DNA from: Pseudomonas xantholysinigenes | GTDB taxonomy: Bacteria > Pseudomonadota > Gammaproteobacteria > Pseudomonadales > Pseudomonadaceae | Direction of reading: 5' to 3' | NCBI RefSeq assembly: GCF_014268885.2 | Contig: NZ_CP077095.1 | Span: forward strand, 2,609,501 to 2,673,500 | DNA length: 64,000 nucleotides | Shown here: positions 1-7,790 of the stretch, piece by piece | Layout: each line of letters opens with the position of its first letter | Numbering within the stretch: the first letter of the stretch is position 1 | Translations under genes and position numbers: made by a program | Notes under the pieces: generated by a model | The model's database searches: none | Told to the model about the DNA's origin: nothing | What the model saw: only the letters and a program-made list of their open reading frames with translations

Positions 1-1
1 T

Positions 2-124
2 GTCTCAACTGAACACGGCCTGCGCCTGGCCAGGGATGCGCTCGTCGCCCAATTGCAGGCCCAGGCGCGGCAAGTGGTGCGCCAACGTTTGCGTGATTCC
101 GCTACAGTGGAACGCGTCGACTGA
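2..124 (+). CDS. C-terminal fragment of an unidentified protein
   Basis: An open frame enters from the left edge and ends at the TGA at 122-124. It gives about 40 residues, rich in Leu, Ala, Arg and Gln, probably helical. No family motif is visible in so short a piece and I do not recognise it. It precedes the sigma54-type regulatory region of the secretion operon and is probably a separate transcription unit. Confidence 0.45.
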   Translation, partial: VSTEHGLRLARDALVAQLQAQARQVVRQRLRDSATVERVD

Positions 125-140
125 GGGGGTGCCAGGGCGT

Positions 141-203
141 TTCCCCACTGTTGGGGAATCGTCGCAGGGCAATGTGCTATCAGCTTTCCCCGGTTGTGGG
201 GAA
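141..203. promoter_or_regulatory. Two identical dyads TTCCCC-N6-GGGGAA, likely activator sites
   Basis: Two perfect 18-bp inverted repeats lie at 141-158 and 186-203. They have identical 6-bp arms, different 6-bp spacers and centres 45 bp apart. They sit about 85 to 150 bp upstream of the sigma54-type promoter at 288-303, which is normal for enhancer-binding-protein sites. The binding protein is unknown. Placement and symmetry are seen; the function is inferred. Confidence 0.6.
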
Positions 204-287
204 CCGCGTGCCTGCGCGGGCCCAAGCACTAGGACAGATCCAGCAATATCAGTGACTTAACAGCGATGTGCGGTGACCTTTCATGCC

Positions 288-303
288 TGGCACGAAGCCT
301 GCT
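288..303 (+). promoter_or_regulatory. Sigma54 (RpoN) promoter of the secretion/curli operon
   Basis: TGGCACGAAGCCTGCT matches the RpoN consensus TGGCACG-N4-TTGCW at all but one defined position. The invariant GG (289-290) and GC (301-302) are exactly 10 bp apart. The start site would fall near 314, leaving about 50 nt of leader before the GTG at 368. The twin dyads upstream fit an activator-dependent promoter. Confidence 0.65.
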
Positions 304-367
304 CAAGCCTCTACAAGGCCGCACTTCGCAGACCGGGGAACCGGGCAGTTCAGGGGAGTGGACCTTG

Positions 368-898
368 GTGAACAGAGTACTGGTAGTCGATGACGAACAG
401 ACCCTTGCGCAGAACCTGCAGGCGTATCTGCAGGCGCAAGGCCTGGAGGCTCATCTCGCCCACGACGGTGCCTCGGGTATCGAACTGGCCGAGAACCTGG
501 CGCCGGACGTGATCGTGCTGGATTACCGCTTGCCCGACATGGAGGGGTTTCAGGTCCTGGAGACCGTGCGCAGGAACAGGCAGTGCCATTTCGTGCTGAT
601 CACCGCCCACCCGACCGCCGAGGTCCGTGAGCGGGCCGCCGAACTCGGTGTGAGTCATGTCCTGTTCAAGCCGTTCCCGCTGATGGAACTGGCCCGCGCC
701 GTCTTCGACCTGATGGGCATCGAGCGCCAGCGCAGGGCCACGGACCAACCCGCCGAGGGTTTCGTCGAGCGACGCCAGACCAGGAACGAATCGTTCCCCT
801 TGCAGTTGTACGATGGCAGCTGGGTCCTGGCCGACCGCCGACGCAATGGCGCCAAGCCCCCCGAACCTGACGACGAACAACTGCTCACCGGGGAATAG
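368..898 (+). CDS. Receiver-only response regulator
   Basis: This 176-residue protein is a CheY-like receiver with a short C-terminal tail. The acidic pair is in VVDDEQ near the N terminus, the phospho-acceptor Asp in VLDYRLPD, the switch Thr in LITAH and the conserved Lys in LFKPF. No output domain follows. The remaining 55 or so residues are polar and carry FVERRQTRNE and a LYDGSWVLADRR segment I cannot assign. The GTG at 368 is preferred over the in-frame ATG at 266 because it starts the receiver fold and has AGGGGAG at 352-358; the TTG at 365 is also possible. It is the first gene after the sigma54-type promoter and lies 53 bp before gspE, so it may control the machine post-translationally. 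No cognate kinase is in the window. Confidence 0.85.
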   Translation: MNRVLVVDDEQTLAQNLQAYLQAQGLEAHLAHDGASGIELAENLAPDVIVLDYRLPDMEGFQVLETVRRNRQCHFVLITAHPTAEVRERAAELGVSHVLFKPFPLMELARAVFDLMGIERQRRATDQPAEGFVERRQTRNESFPLQLYDGSWVLADRRRNGAKPPEPDDEQLLTGE

Positions 899-951
899 CG
901 GCGCCCAAGGCATCGAGCCTGCGGCGCCGCCCCTGAGCGGAGTCGCAGGCC

Positions 952-2727
952 ATGGCCCAGGCAATCGATGCAACCTCGCAAGAACCGGTGTCGCTGCCGG
1001 CCTCTTCGCGGGTAAACCCGCTCCCACAGGGTCCCCAGGTTGCTCCGCAGGTGGAAGCGGGGTTACCCGCGAACGGCGCAGGCTACCCTCGCGATCTGCT
1101 GGCCCAGGCCCGCGCCCAGGCCGGCGAAGAACGCTTGCTGGCCTGCCTGGAGCGCCTTTCCGGCGACACCCCGATCACCTTCACCCAGCGCCTGGCCACC
1201 ACCCTGCATTACCCGGTGCTCGCCACTCAGGCCCTGTTCGCCTGCGTCCCGGCGTTCGAGCGGGTCAGCCTGGCGCAATGCCTGAAACGCGAATTCGCCC
1301 TGGTCGAATACGAAGGCCAGCAGGTCGGCGTGTTCGCCGACCCCTTCGACAGTGCTCGCCTGGCCTGGATCGACGACTGCCTGCAAGGCCTGCCGCTGTT
1401 CCTGGCCCACGCCGCCGACCTGGCCGCGTTTCTCGCCCGCCATGAAGAGAGCTTCCACGCTGTCGACTCGCTGGAGCACGAGGTCGAGACCGGCAGCGAG
1501 GGCGACACCCTGCAGAAGCTGTCGCTGACCAGCATCAGCGAAGACCAGAGCCGGGTGGTCAAGCTGGTCAACTCGACGCTCTACGACGCCCTCAAGCAAC
1601 ACGCCAGCGATATCCACCTGGGCATGACCGGCCAGGGCCTGGTGATCAAGTACCGCATCGACGGCGTGCTCAACGGCGCCGGCAAGGCCAGCGGCAGCGC
1701 GTTCGCCGAACAGGTGATCTCGCGGATCAAGGTCATGGCCGAGCTGGACATCGGCGAGAAACGCGTGCCCCAGGACGGCCGCTTCAAGGTGGCCATCGGT
1801 GAGCGCCAGATCGACTTTCGCGTGTCGATCATGCCCAGCATCTTCGGCGAGGACGCGGTGTTGCGGGTGCTCGACAAGCAGGAGCTGTCCAACCAGGTCA
1901 GTGGCGTGCAGCTGCAGGCCCTGGGCTTCGAGGCGCACACCCTGCGTGCCCTGCGCCGCCTGGCCGCCGAGCCCTACGGCATGATCCTGGTCACCGGCCC
2001 CACCGGCAGCGGCAAGACCACCACCCTCTACGCCATGCTCAGCGAGATCAACCACGGCGTGGACAAGATCATCACCATCGAGGACCCGGTGGAGTACCAG
2101 TTGCCCGGCGTGCTGCAGATCCCGGTCAACGAGAAGAAGGGCCTGACCTTCGCCCGCGGCCTGCGCTCGATCCTGCGCCACGACCCGGACAAGATCCTGG
2201 TCGGCGAGATCCGCGACCCGGACACCGCGCAGATCGCCGTGCAGTCGGCGCTCACCGGGCACCTGGTGTTCACCACCATCCACGCCAACAACGTCTTCGA
2301 TGTGATCGGCCGCTTCAGCCAGATGCAGGTCGACCCCTACAGCTTCGTCTCGGCGCTCAACGCCGTGCTGGCCCAGCGCCTGGTACGCCTGGCCTGCACC
2401 CATTGCGCGGTGCCCTGCGAGGCCGATGACGAGCTGCTTGCCGCCTCCGGGCTGACCCGCGAAGCGGTGAGCGGCTGGCAGTTCGTCCGTGCCCAGGGCT
2501 GCGGCCAGTGCCGTGGCAGCGGCTACCGCGGGCGCAGCGCCATCGCCGAACTGCTGCACCTGGACGACGACCTGCGGCAGATGATCGTCGAACGTCGCCC
2601 GCTGTCGCAGATCAAGCAGCTGGCTTGCCAGCGCGGCCTGCGCCTGCTGCGGGCCTCGGCCCTGGACCTGGTCCGCGCGGGCCGCACCACTCTGGAGGAG
2701 ATCAACCGTGTCACATTTATCGCCTGA
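952..2727 (+). CDS. gspE: GspE/PilB-family secretion ATPase
   Basis: This 591-residue hexameric ATPase should power pseudopilus or pilus assembly at the cytoplasmic face of the inner membrane. It has the N-terminal GspE domain, then Walker A GPTGSGKTT (near residue 347), Asp-box region, Walker B in ILVGEIRD and the zinc-binding Cys pairs CTHC and CGQC in the C-terminal domain. The ATG at 952 has GGAG at 939-942. Residues about 17-41 are encoded by an inverted pair of REP elements, giving a proline-rich insertion. An in-frame GTG at 1051 would avoid most of it but has no visible ribosome site. The gene overlaps the next by 20 bp. Neighbours point to a type IV filament/type II secretion-like machine, but no GspF follows. 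Confidence 0.92.
   Translation: MAQAIDATSQEPVSLPASSRVNPLPQGPQVAPQVEAGLPANGAGYPRDLLAQARAQAGEERLLACLERLSGDTPITFTQRLATTLHYPVLATQALFACVPAFERVSLAQCLKREFALVEYEGQQVGVFADPFDSARLAWIDDCLQGLPLFLAHAADLAAFLARHEESFHAVDSLEHEVETGSEGDTLQKLSLTSISEDQSRVVKLVNSTLYDALKQHASDIHLGMTGQGLVIKYRIDGVLNGAGKASGSAFAEQVISRIKVMAELDIGEKRVPQDGRFKVAIGERQIDFRVSIMPSIFGEDAVLRVLDKQELSNQVSGVQLQALGFEAHTLRALRRLAAEPYGMILVTGPTGSGKTTTLYAMLSEINHGVDKIITIEDPVEYQLPGVLQIPVNEKKGLTFARGLRSILRHDPDKILVGEIRDPDTAQIAVQSALTGHLVFTTIHANNVFDVIGRFSQMQVDPYSFVSALNAVLAQRLVRLACTHCAVPCEADDELLAASGLTREAVSGWQFVRAQGCGQCRGSGYRGRSAIAELLHLDDDLRQMIVERRPLSQIKQLACQRGLRLLRASALDLVRAGRTTLEEINRVTFIA
1001..1073. repeat. Inverted REP pair inside the gspE coding region
   Basis: A REP hairpin at 1001-1029 (TTCGCGGGTAAACCCGCTCCCACAG) is followed at 1050-1073 by a degenerate inverted copy (GGAAGCGGGGTTACCCGCGAA). 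It is the same element as in the intergenic arrays of this window. Here it is read in frame as part of the ATPase N terminus. Confidence 0.85.
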
Positions 2728-3490
2728 CCAGTACTGCGCCGTGCTTGGCGCCGAGGGTGTCGGCCTGGGGCGCTGGCACGGATATCAACATCAGTGGCTG
2801 GGTAGCCGTGGTTTCGACTGCGACGCCGCCCAGCCGGCCTGGGCCCCAGCCTTGTCTGCGCTGGCCGGCCTGCTGGCCGAGCAGCCGGTGCGTGGCGCGC
2901 AGTTGCAGGTGCTGCTCTCGGCCCGCTACAGCCGCTTCTGCCTGGTGCCCTGGAGCGACGCCATCGGTCATCCGCGCGAGCTCCAGGCCTATGCCCGGGC
3001 CTGCTTCGAACACCTCTACGGCCAGGCCTTGGACGCCTGGCGCATCGTGCTCTCGCCGGAGCCGGCCGGGGCCGCGCGCATCGCCACGGCGTTGCCCGAG
3101 GCACTGCTGCAAGGTTTGCAGGCGCTGGGCCGGGAAAGCCACCTGAGCCTGCGCTCGGTGCAGCCGTACCTGATGGCCGCCTACAACCGCTGTTCGGCGC
3201 AGTTGCAGGCGGGCGACTTCCTCTTCGTCCTCGCCGAGCCGCGCCGCAGCGTGTTGCTGCTGGCTGCCGGCGGCGCCTGGCAACAGGTGCTGACCCAGGG
3301 CTGCGCCGACAACGACCAGGCCTTGCAGGCGTTGATCGAGCGCACCTGCGAGCTGTATGGCGAGCAGCCGCCGCGGGTCTACCTGCATGCCCCGGGACGC
3401 GACACGGCCACCGGCCTGGGCGCGGTGCAGCTGTGCCAGGTGGCCGCCGAGGCCGATCCGCTGTGCGCCATGTGGCGGGCGGTGGCCTGA
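2708..3490 (+). CDS. Possible PilM/GspL-like cytoplasmic assembly protein
   Basis: This 260-residue protein starts at a GTG inside the end of gspE, so the two are translationally coupled. It has no signal peptide or membrane segment. I see no clear motif; the assignment rests on position. In type IV pilus and type II secretion operons the gene before pilN- and pilO-like genes usually encodes an actin-fold PilM or the cytoplasmic half of GspL. Lines such as FLFVLAEPRRSVLLLAAGG and its size could fit a reduced version of that fold. It would then link the ATPase to the PilN-like protein encoded next. Fold prediction could decide this. Confidence 0.6.
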   Translation: MSHLSPDQYCAVLGAEGVGLGRWHGYQHQWLGSRGFDCDAAQPAWAPALSALAGLLAEQPVRGAQLQVLLSARYSRFCLVPWSDAIGHPRELQAYARACFEHLYGQALDAWRIVLSPEPAGAARIATALPEALLQGLQALGRESHLSLRSVQPYLMAAYNRCSAQLQAGDFLFVLAEPRRSVLLLAAGGAWQQVLTQGCADNDQALQALIERTCELYGEQPPRVYLHAPGRDTATGLGAVQLCQVAAEADPLCAMWRAVA

Positions 3491-3491
3491 G

Positions 3492-4034
3492 ATGCGCCGC
3501 CTCGACCTGGAATTCCAGCCCCGCCACAGTGGCCCGACGGCCTGGGCCCTGTTGGCCCTGGGTGGCGCCGTGCTGGCGGTGCTGGTGCTGGCCCAGCAGC
3601 AACTGGTGAGCGAACAGGTGGACCTCGAAGGCCGCGTGCACCAGCTCGAACTCAAGCTCGGCCGGCGTCCGGCCACCGCCGCGCCACAGAGCAGTGCGAT
3701 GCTCCGCGAGCAGGCCGAGCGCCTGGCCCAGATGCGCAATGTCTCGCAGCAGTTGCAGCGGCCCTGGCAACAGTTGTTCGCCATGCTCGAGGCCATGCCC
3801 CAGGAGGATGTGGCGCTGCTCAGCCTGACCCCCGATGCACGCAAGGGCCAGGTGCGCATCAGCGCCGAGGCGCGCAACCTCGAGGCGATGCTGCAATACC
3901 ACCAGCGCCTGGAGCGCAGCGAGGCACTGTCGGATGTGTCCCTGCTCAACCATGAGGTGCTGGCCGGGCAGGCCGAGCATCCGGTGCGCTTCAACCTCAC
4001 CGCCACCTGGGAGACCGGCCATGCGCGTCCATAG
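3492..4034 (+). CDS. PilN-like inner-membrane assembly protein
   Basis: This 180-residue protein has a short cytoplasmic N terminus (MRRLDLEFQPRH), one membrane helix at about residues 17-36, a coiled-coil stretch and a small periplasmic domain. That is the layout of PilN and of the C-terminal half of GspL. The start ATG lies one base after the preceding stop, and the end overlaps the next gene by 14 bp. It should pair with the PilO-like neighbour through the coiled coil and bind the upstream PilM-like protein through its N-terminal peptide. The assignment rests on topology and operon order rather than on strong motifs. Confidence 0.7.
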   Translation: MRRLDLEFQPRHSGPTAWALLALGGAVLAVLVLAQQQLVSEQVDLEGRVHQLELKLGRRPATAAPQSSAMLREQAERLAQMRNVSQQLQRPWQQLFAMLEAMPQEDVALLSLTPDARKGQVRISAEARNLEAMLQYHQRLERSEALSDVSLLNHEVLAGQAEHPVRFNLTATWETGHARP

Positions 4035-4572
4035 CCTGATGGTGCATGAAGCGGCCGCGCGCCTGGGGCGAGTAGGGCTGGCGGCGACACTGGTGGCGTT
4101 GCTGGCCGTTGGCCTGGCCCTGGCCGCGGTCCTGCCGCAGTGGCAGGCGGTACGCGCGCTGCGCGCCGCCGAGGCCGACGCCAACACCCAGGTGCAGCGC
4201 CTGGCCCGGGGCGAGTTGAAGGTTCAGGTCAAGCCCGAGCAACAGGCGCTGGACACCCTGCGCCAGCAACTGCCGGGGCAACCCCAGGCCAGCGAACTCA
4301 TCGAGCGCCTGTACCATCTGGCCAACGCCGAACGCATCAGCCTGGCGCGCGCCGAGTACGCCCTGGGCGTCGATCCCAAGACCCAGCTGGCGCGCTACCA
4401 GATCGTCCTGCCGGTACGCGGCAGCTATCCGCAGATCCGCGGCTTTCTCCAGGCCCTGATCGGCCAGTTGCCGACCCTGGTGCTGGAAGACCTCGAGCTG
4501 CAACGCAAGCGGATCGGTGACCGGGAACTGACCGGTCGTGTGCGCATGACCCTTTACCTGTCGAGGTCGTGA
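4021..4572 (+). CDS. PilO-like inner-membrane assembly protein
   Basis: This 183-residue protein has one membrane helix (about residues 19-40), a coiled coil and a periplasmic ferredoxin-like domain ending in a strand-rich segment (GRVRMTLYLSRS). This matches PilO/GspM. The line YQIVLPVRGSYPQIRGFLQAL resembles the PilO core, in which a beta strand precedes a helix that contacts PilN. The ATG at 4021 lies within the end of the PilN-like gene, and its stop overlaps the next start (ATGA). It probably forms a heterodimer with the PilN-like protein and positions the secretin through the PilP-like protein. Confidence 0.72.
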   Translation: MRVHSLMVHEAAARLGRVGLAATLVALLAVGLALAAVLPQWQAVRALRAAEADANTQVQRLARGELKVQVKPEQQALDTLRQQLPGQPQASELIERLYHLANAERISLARAEYALGVDPKTQLARYQIVLPVRGSYPQIRGFLQALIGQLPTLVLEDLELQRKRIGDRELTGRVRMTLYLSRS

Positions 4573-5066
4573 TGAACACTCAGCGCGCGGTGATGTGGGT
4601 CGGGTTTCTGGGGCTTAGCGCCGCTCTGGCGTGGGCGCCGGGGCATTGGTTCAACCAGGAAAGCGAAGTGGCTGCATTCGCGGGCAAGCCCGCTCCCACA
4701 GTGACCGAGTCGCCTACTCAACCTGTGGCCGCGACTAGGCAGGAACAGGCCTCCAGAGATCTGTTCCCGGCCCAACAATGGACTCAACCACAAGCCCTGG
4801 CCACCGTCACCGAACAACCTGTGGTCGCCACCCCGGTCGTGGCCGCGCCCACCGCCCCGGCGCTGCCGTTCCAGTTCATCGGCCGTATCGGCGACCGCGA
4901 CGACCTGCAGATCTTCCTGCAGAGCGGCGAAAAACTCTACGTCGTGCGCCAAGGCGACGTGATCGACGACACCTACCGCCTCGACCGCGTCTCGGCCACC
5001 GAGCTGAGCCTGGTCTACCTGCCACTGCACCAGCCACAGACCCTGTCTGTCGGGAGCGCACCATGA
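4572..5066 (+). CDS. PilP/GspC-like protein with an HR-type domain
   Basis: This 164-residue protein has an N-terminal membrane anchor, a Pro/Ala/Thr-rich linker and a C-terminal domain (PFQFIGRIGDRDDLQIFLQSGEKLYVVRQGDVIDDTYRLD) typical of the PilP/GspC homology region that docks on the secretin N0 domain. The ATG at 4572 overlaps the previous stop; a GTG at 4569 is an alternative. The linker contains AAFAGKPAPTV, which is a REP element translated in frame (4672-4700). It is the second gene of the operon to carry one. The linker is a tolerant place for such an insertion. Confidence 0.78.
   Translation: MNTQRAVMWVGFLGLSAALAWAPGHWFNQESEVAAFAGKPAPTVTESPTQPVAATRQEQASRDLFPAQQWTQPQALATVTEQPVVATPVVAAPTAPALPFQFIGRIGDRDDLQIFLQSGEKLYVVRQGDVIDDTYRLDRVSATELSLVYLPLHQPQTLSVGSAP
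4672..4700. repeat. REP element inside the pilP-like gene
   Basis: CATTCGCGGGCAAGCCCGCT followed by CCCACA is a complete REP hairpin, identical in its core to those of the intergenic arrays. It lies in the linker-coding part and adds about ten residues without breaking the frame. Confidence 0.85.
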
Positions 5067-6940
5067 AGCCTTCGAAGTCGTGCAAGCCTGCTCCATTCCT
5101 GCTCCTGGCGCTGTGCGCGGCGTTGGCCGCCTGTGGCTCCAGCGGCGTGCGCGAGGATGGCGAGGACCTGATCAAGCAAGGGCAGTACGAAGCCGGTCTC
5201 GCTCGCCTGCAAGAGGCCCTGCAAGATGATCCGCGCAACACCGAGCTGAACATCGCCCTGGCCCATGGCCGGCAGACCGCCGTCGAAGCCTTGCTCGGCC
5301 AGGCCGACAGCGACCGCGTGCGCCATGACTTCGCCGGCGCGCGCATGGGCTATGGCCGGGTGCTGACGATCGAGCCGAACAACCGCCGCGCCCTGGAAGG
5401 CATCCGCCAGCTGGAACTGATGCGCACCCTCGACGAGCGCGTCGCCCTGGGCCAGGCGGCCTTGCGCCAGGGCGACCTGTTCGGCGCCGAGCGCTACATG
5501 CGCGAGGTGCTGCGCCTCGACCCGCAGAACCAGAAAGGCCAGACCCTGCGCAGCGACATCGAGAACGTCCAGGCGCGCACCGCCACGCCGTTCCCGCAGC
5601 TGCGCAGCAAGCTGGAACGGCCGGTGACCCTGGAGTTTCGCGACGCCAACCTGAAGACCATCTTCGAAGTGCTGGCCCAGGTCGCCGGGATCAACTTCAT
5701 CTTCGACAAGGACCTGCGCCCGGACATGAAAGCCACCATCTTCGTGCGCGAGGTGCGCATCGAGGACGCCGTGGCGCTGCTGCTGGAGCAGAACCAGCTG
5801 CACCAGAAGATCGTCAACGACAACACCCTGTTGATCTACCCCGACTCGCCGCAGAAGACCAAGGATTACCAGGAACTGGTCATGCGCACCTTCTACCTGA
5901 CCAGCATCGATGCCAACACCGCGCTGAACATGGTCAAGACCATGCTCAAGACCCGCGATGTGTTCGTCGACGAACGCCTCAATACCCTGACCATGCGCGA
6001 CACCCCCGACGCCGTGCGCATGGCCGAGAAACTGCTGCAGTCCCAGGACCAGTCCAACCCCGAGGTGGTGCTGGAAGTGGAGGTGATGGAGGTGGCCCGT
6101 TCGCGCATCCTCGACCTCGGCCTGCAATGGCCCAACACTTTCGGCGTGGTCAACAGCGACGGCACCCCGGTGGGCGTGCTCGACCAGCTGCGCGGCATCA
6201 ACTCCAGCCGCATCTCCATCGCCCCGGCGCCACAAGCCAAGATCAACGCCCAGGACAAGGACATCAACACCCTGGCCAGCCCGGTGATCCGGGTCAGCAA
6301 CCGCGAGCAGGCGCGCATCCACATCGGCCAGCGAGTGCCGATCATCAGCGCCACCTCGGTGCCCTCGACCCAGGGCCCAGTGATCACCGAGAGCGTCACC
6401 TATCTGGACGTCGGCCTGAAGCTTGAAGTGCAGCCCACCGTGCACCTGAACAACGAGGTGGCGATCAAGGTGGCGCTTGAGGTGAGCAACGCCACGCCGC
6501 TGGAACCGACCCGCCAGGGCACCATCCCGGTCCAGGTCGACACCCGCAACGCCCAGACCAGCCTGCGCCTGCACGACGGCGAGACCCAGGTGCTGGCGGG
6601 CCTGGTGCGCAACGACAAGACCGGCAGCGGCAACAAGATCCCCGGCCTGGGCGACATTCCTGGCCTGGGTCGGCTGTTCGGCAGCAACCACGACGAGAAC
6701 AGCAAGTCCGAGCTGGTGCTGGCGATCACCCCGCGCATCGTGCGCAACCTGCCGTACCAGAGCCCGTCGGACATGGAGTTCGCCACCGGCACCGAGTCGA
6801 GCCTGCAGGTACGCCAGCTGGCCCAGCCGCTGCCGGCCAGTGCCGTGCCGACCGAGGCGCCCAGCCCGGAAACCCAGTCGGCGCCCGTGGTCCAGGGCCA
6901 GATGGCCGTGGTGCCTGCCACCCGGAGCCAACAGCCATGA
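5063..6940 (+). CDS. Outer-membrane secretin, lipoprotein with N-terminal TPR region
   Basis: This 625-residue secretin is the predicted outer-membrane channel of the system. Its signal peptide ends in a lipobox (LAAC near residue 19). Residues about 25-170 form TPR-like helices (EDLIKQGQYEAGLARLQEAL). N-terminal secretin domains follow (VTLEFRDANLKTIFEVLA), and the C-terminal secretin core includes EVVLEVEVMEV, VPIISATS and LVLAITPRIVR. The fusion of TPR and secretin resembles channels of MSHA/Tad-like pilus systems more than classical GspD. The ATG at 5063 overlaps the preceding gene by 4 bp. The lipid anchor may make a separate pilotin unnecessary, which is inference. Confidence 0.9.
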   Translation: MKPSKSCKPAPFLLLALCAALAACGSSGVREDGEDLIKQGQYEAGLARLQEALQDDPRNTELNIALAHGRQTAVEALLGQADSDRVRHDFAGARMGYGRVLTIEPNNRRALEGIRQLELMRTLDERVALGQAALRQGDLFGAERYMREVLRLDPQNQKGQTLRSDIENVQARTATPFPQLRSKLERPVTLEFRDANLKTIFEVLAQVAGINFIFDKDLRPDMKATIFVREVRIEDAVALLLEQNQLHQKIVNDNTLLIYPDSPQKTKDYQELVMRTFYLTSIDANTALNMVKTMLKTRDVFVDERLNTLTMRDTPDAVRMAEKLLQSQDQSNPEVVLEVEVMEVARSRILDLGLQWPNTFGVVNSDGTPVGVLDQLRGINSSRISIAPAPQAKINAQDKDINTLASPVIRVSNREQARIHIGQRVPIISATSVPSTQGPVITESVTYLDVGLKLEVQPTVHLNNEVAIKVALEVSNATPLEPTRQGTIPVQVDTRNAQTSLRLHDGETQVLAGLVRNDKTGSGNKIPGLGDIPGLGRLFGSNHDENSKSELVLAITPRIVRNLPYQSPSDMEFATGTESSLQVRQLAQPLPASAVPTEAPSPETQSAPVVQGQMAVVPATRSQQP

Positions 6941-7410
6941 CACGCCGCCAGCGCGGTTTCAGCCTGATCGAGGTGGTGCTGACCCTGGCGCTGCTCGGGC
7001 TGCTGGCGAGCATGGCCGCGCCGTTGACCGAGACCGTGGTGCGCCGCGGCAAGGAACAGCAGCTGCGCGAGGCGCTGTACCAGATCCGCGACGCCATCGA
7101 CGCCTACAAGCGCGCCTTCGACGCCGGCTACATCGAGAAGCGCCTGAACGGCAGCGGCTACCCGCCGAACCTGCAGGTGCTGGTGGACGGTGTGCGCGAT
7201 GTGCGCAGCGCCAAGGGCGCGAAGTTCTACTTCCTGCGGCGCATCCCCCACGATCCGCTGCGCGCCGCCAAGGCCGATGACCAGGGCGGCTGGGGCCTGC
7301 GCGCCTATGACAGCGCCGCCGACAACCCACGCGAAGGCGAGGACGTGTTCGACGTGTATTCCAAGGCGCCGGGCAAGGGCCTCAACAACATTCCCTACGG
7401 GCAATGGTGA
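6937..7410 (+). CDS. GspG-type pseudopilin
   Basis: This 157-residue protein has a short basic leader ending in Gly, then FSLIEVVLTLALLGLLASMA, the class III signal cut by a prepilin peptidase. Glu is present at +5 of the mature chain. The C-terminal part (GEDVFDVYSKAPGKGLNNIPYGQW) resembles the conserved end of major GspG pseudopilins. It starts within the secretin stop (ATGA). It is likely the main pseudopilus subunit, though the relative roles of the three pseudopilins here cannot be fixed from sequence alone. Confidence 0.85.
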   Translation: MTRRQRGFSLIEVVLTLALLGLLASMAAPLTETVVRRGKEQQLREALYQIRDAIDAYKRAFDAGYIEKRLNGSGYPPNLQVLVDGVRDVRSAKGAKFYFLRRIPHDPLRAAKADDQGGWGLRAYDSAADNPREGEDVFDVYSKAPGKGLNNIPYGQW

Positions 7411-7415
7411 CGGCG

Positions 7416-7790
7416 ATGAAAGCAAGCAAGGGCTTCACCCTCATCGAACTGCTGGTGGTCATGGCCATCATCGCCACCTTGATGACCATTGCCCTGCCAC
7501 GTTATTTCAACAGCCTCGAGGCCTCCCGCGAGGCCACCCTGCGCCAAAGCCTGGCGGTGCTACGCGAGGCCCTGGACCACTACTACGGCGATACCGGCCG
7601 CTACCCCGACTCCCTCGACCAGCTGGTGGAACAGCGCTACCTGCGCAACGCGCCACTGGACCCGATCACCGAGCGTCGCGATGCCTGGCAGCTGGTGCCG
7701 CCGCCTGACGGCGTGGCCGGTGGGGTCGCCGATATCAAGAGCGGTGCCACAGGGAGGGCGCGTGATGGCAGCCTTTTCGCCGAATGGTGA
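7416..7790 (+). CDS. Second GspG-like pseudopilin
   Basis: This 124-residue protein has leader MKASKG followed by FTLIELLVVMAIIATLMTIALP, a canonical prepilin-peptidase site with Glu at +5. The body (LAVLREALDHYYGDTGRYPDSLDQLV) is the common GspG/type IV pseudopilin pattern. The ATG at 7416 gives a normal short leader; in-frame GTG 7407 and ATG 7404 would lengthen it slightly. It overlaps the third pseudopilin by 26 bp. It could be a second structural subunit or a minor tip subunit. Confidence 0.85.
   Translation: MKASKGFTLIELLVVMAIIATLMTIALPRYFNSLEASREATLRQSLAVLREALDHYYGDTGRYPDSLDQLVEQRYLRNAPLDPITERRDAWQLVPPPDGVAGGVADIKSGATGRARDGSLFAEW

Noticed and set aside
266..367. ATG start at 266 for the response regulator
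   Set aside because: It would lie upstream of the sigma54-type promoter, and the extra 34 residues match no receiver sequence.
1063..2559. Long antisense open frame opposite gspE, and similar ones opposite the secretin and adhesin genes
   Set aside because: They are shadows caused by high GC at third positions. They have no ribosome sites and low-complexity His/Asp/Gln-rich translations.
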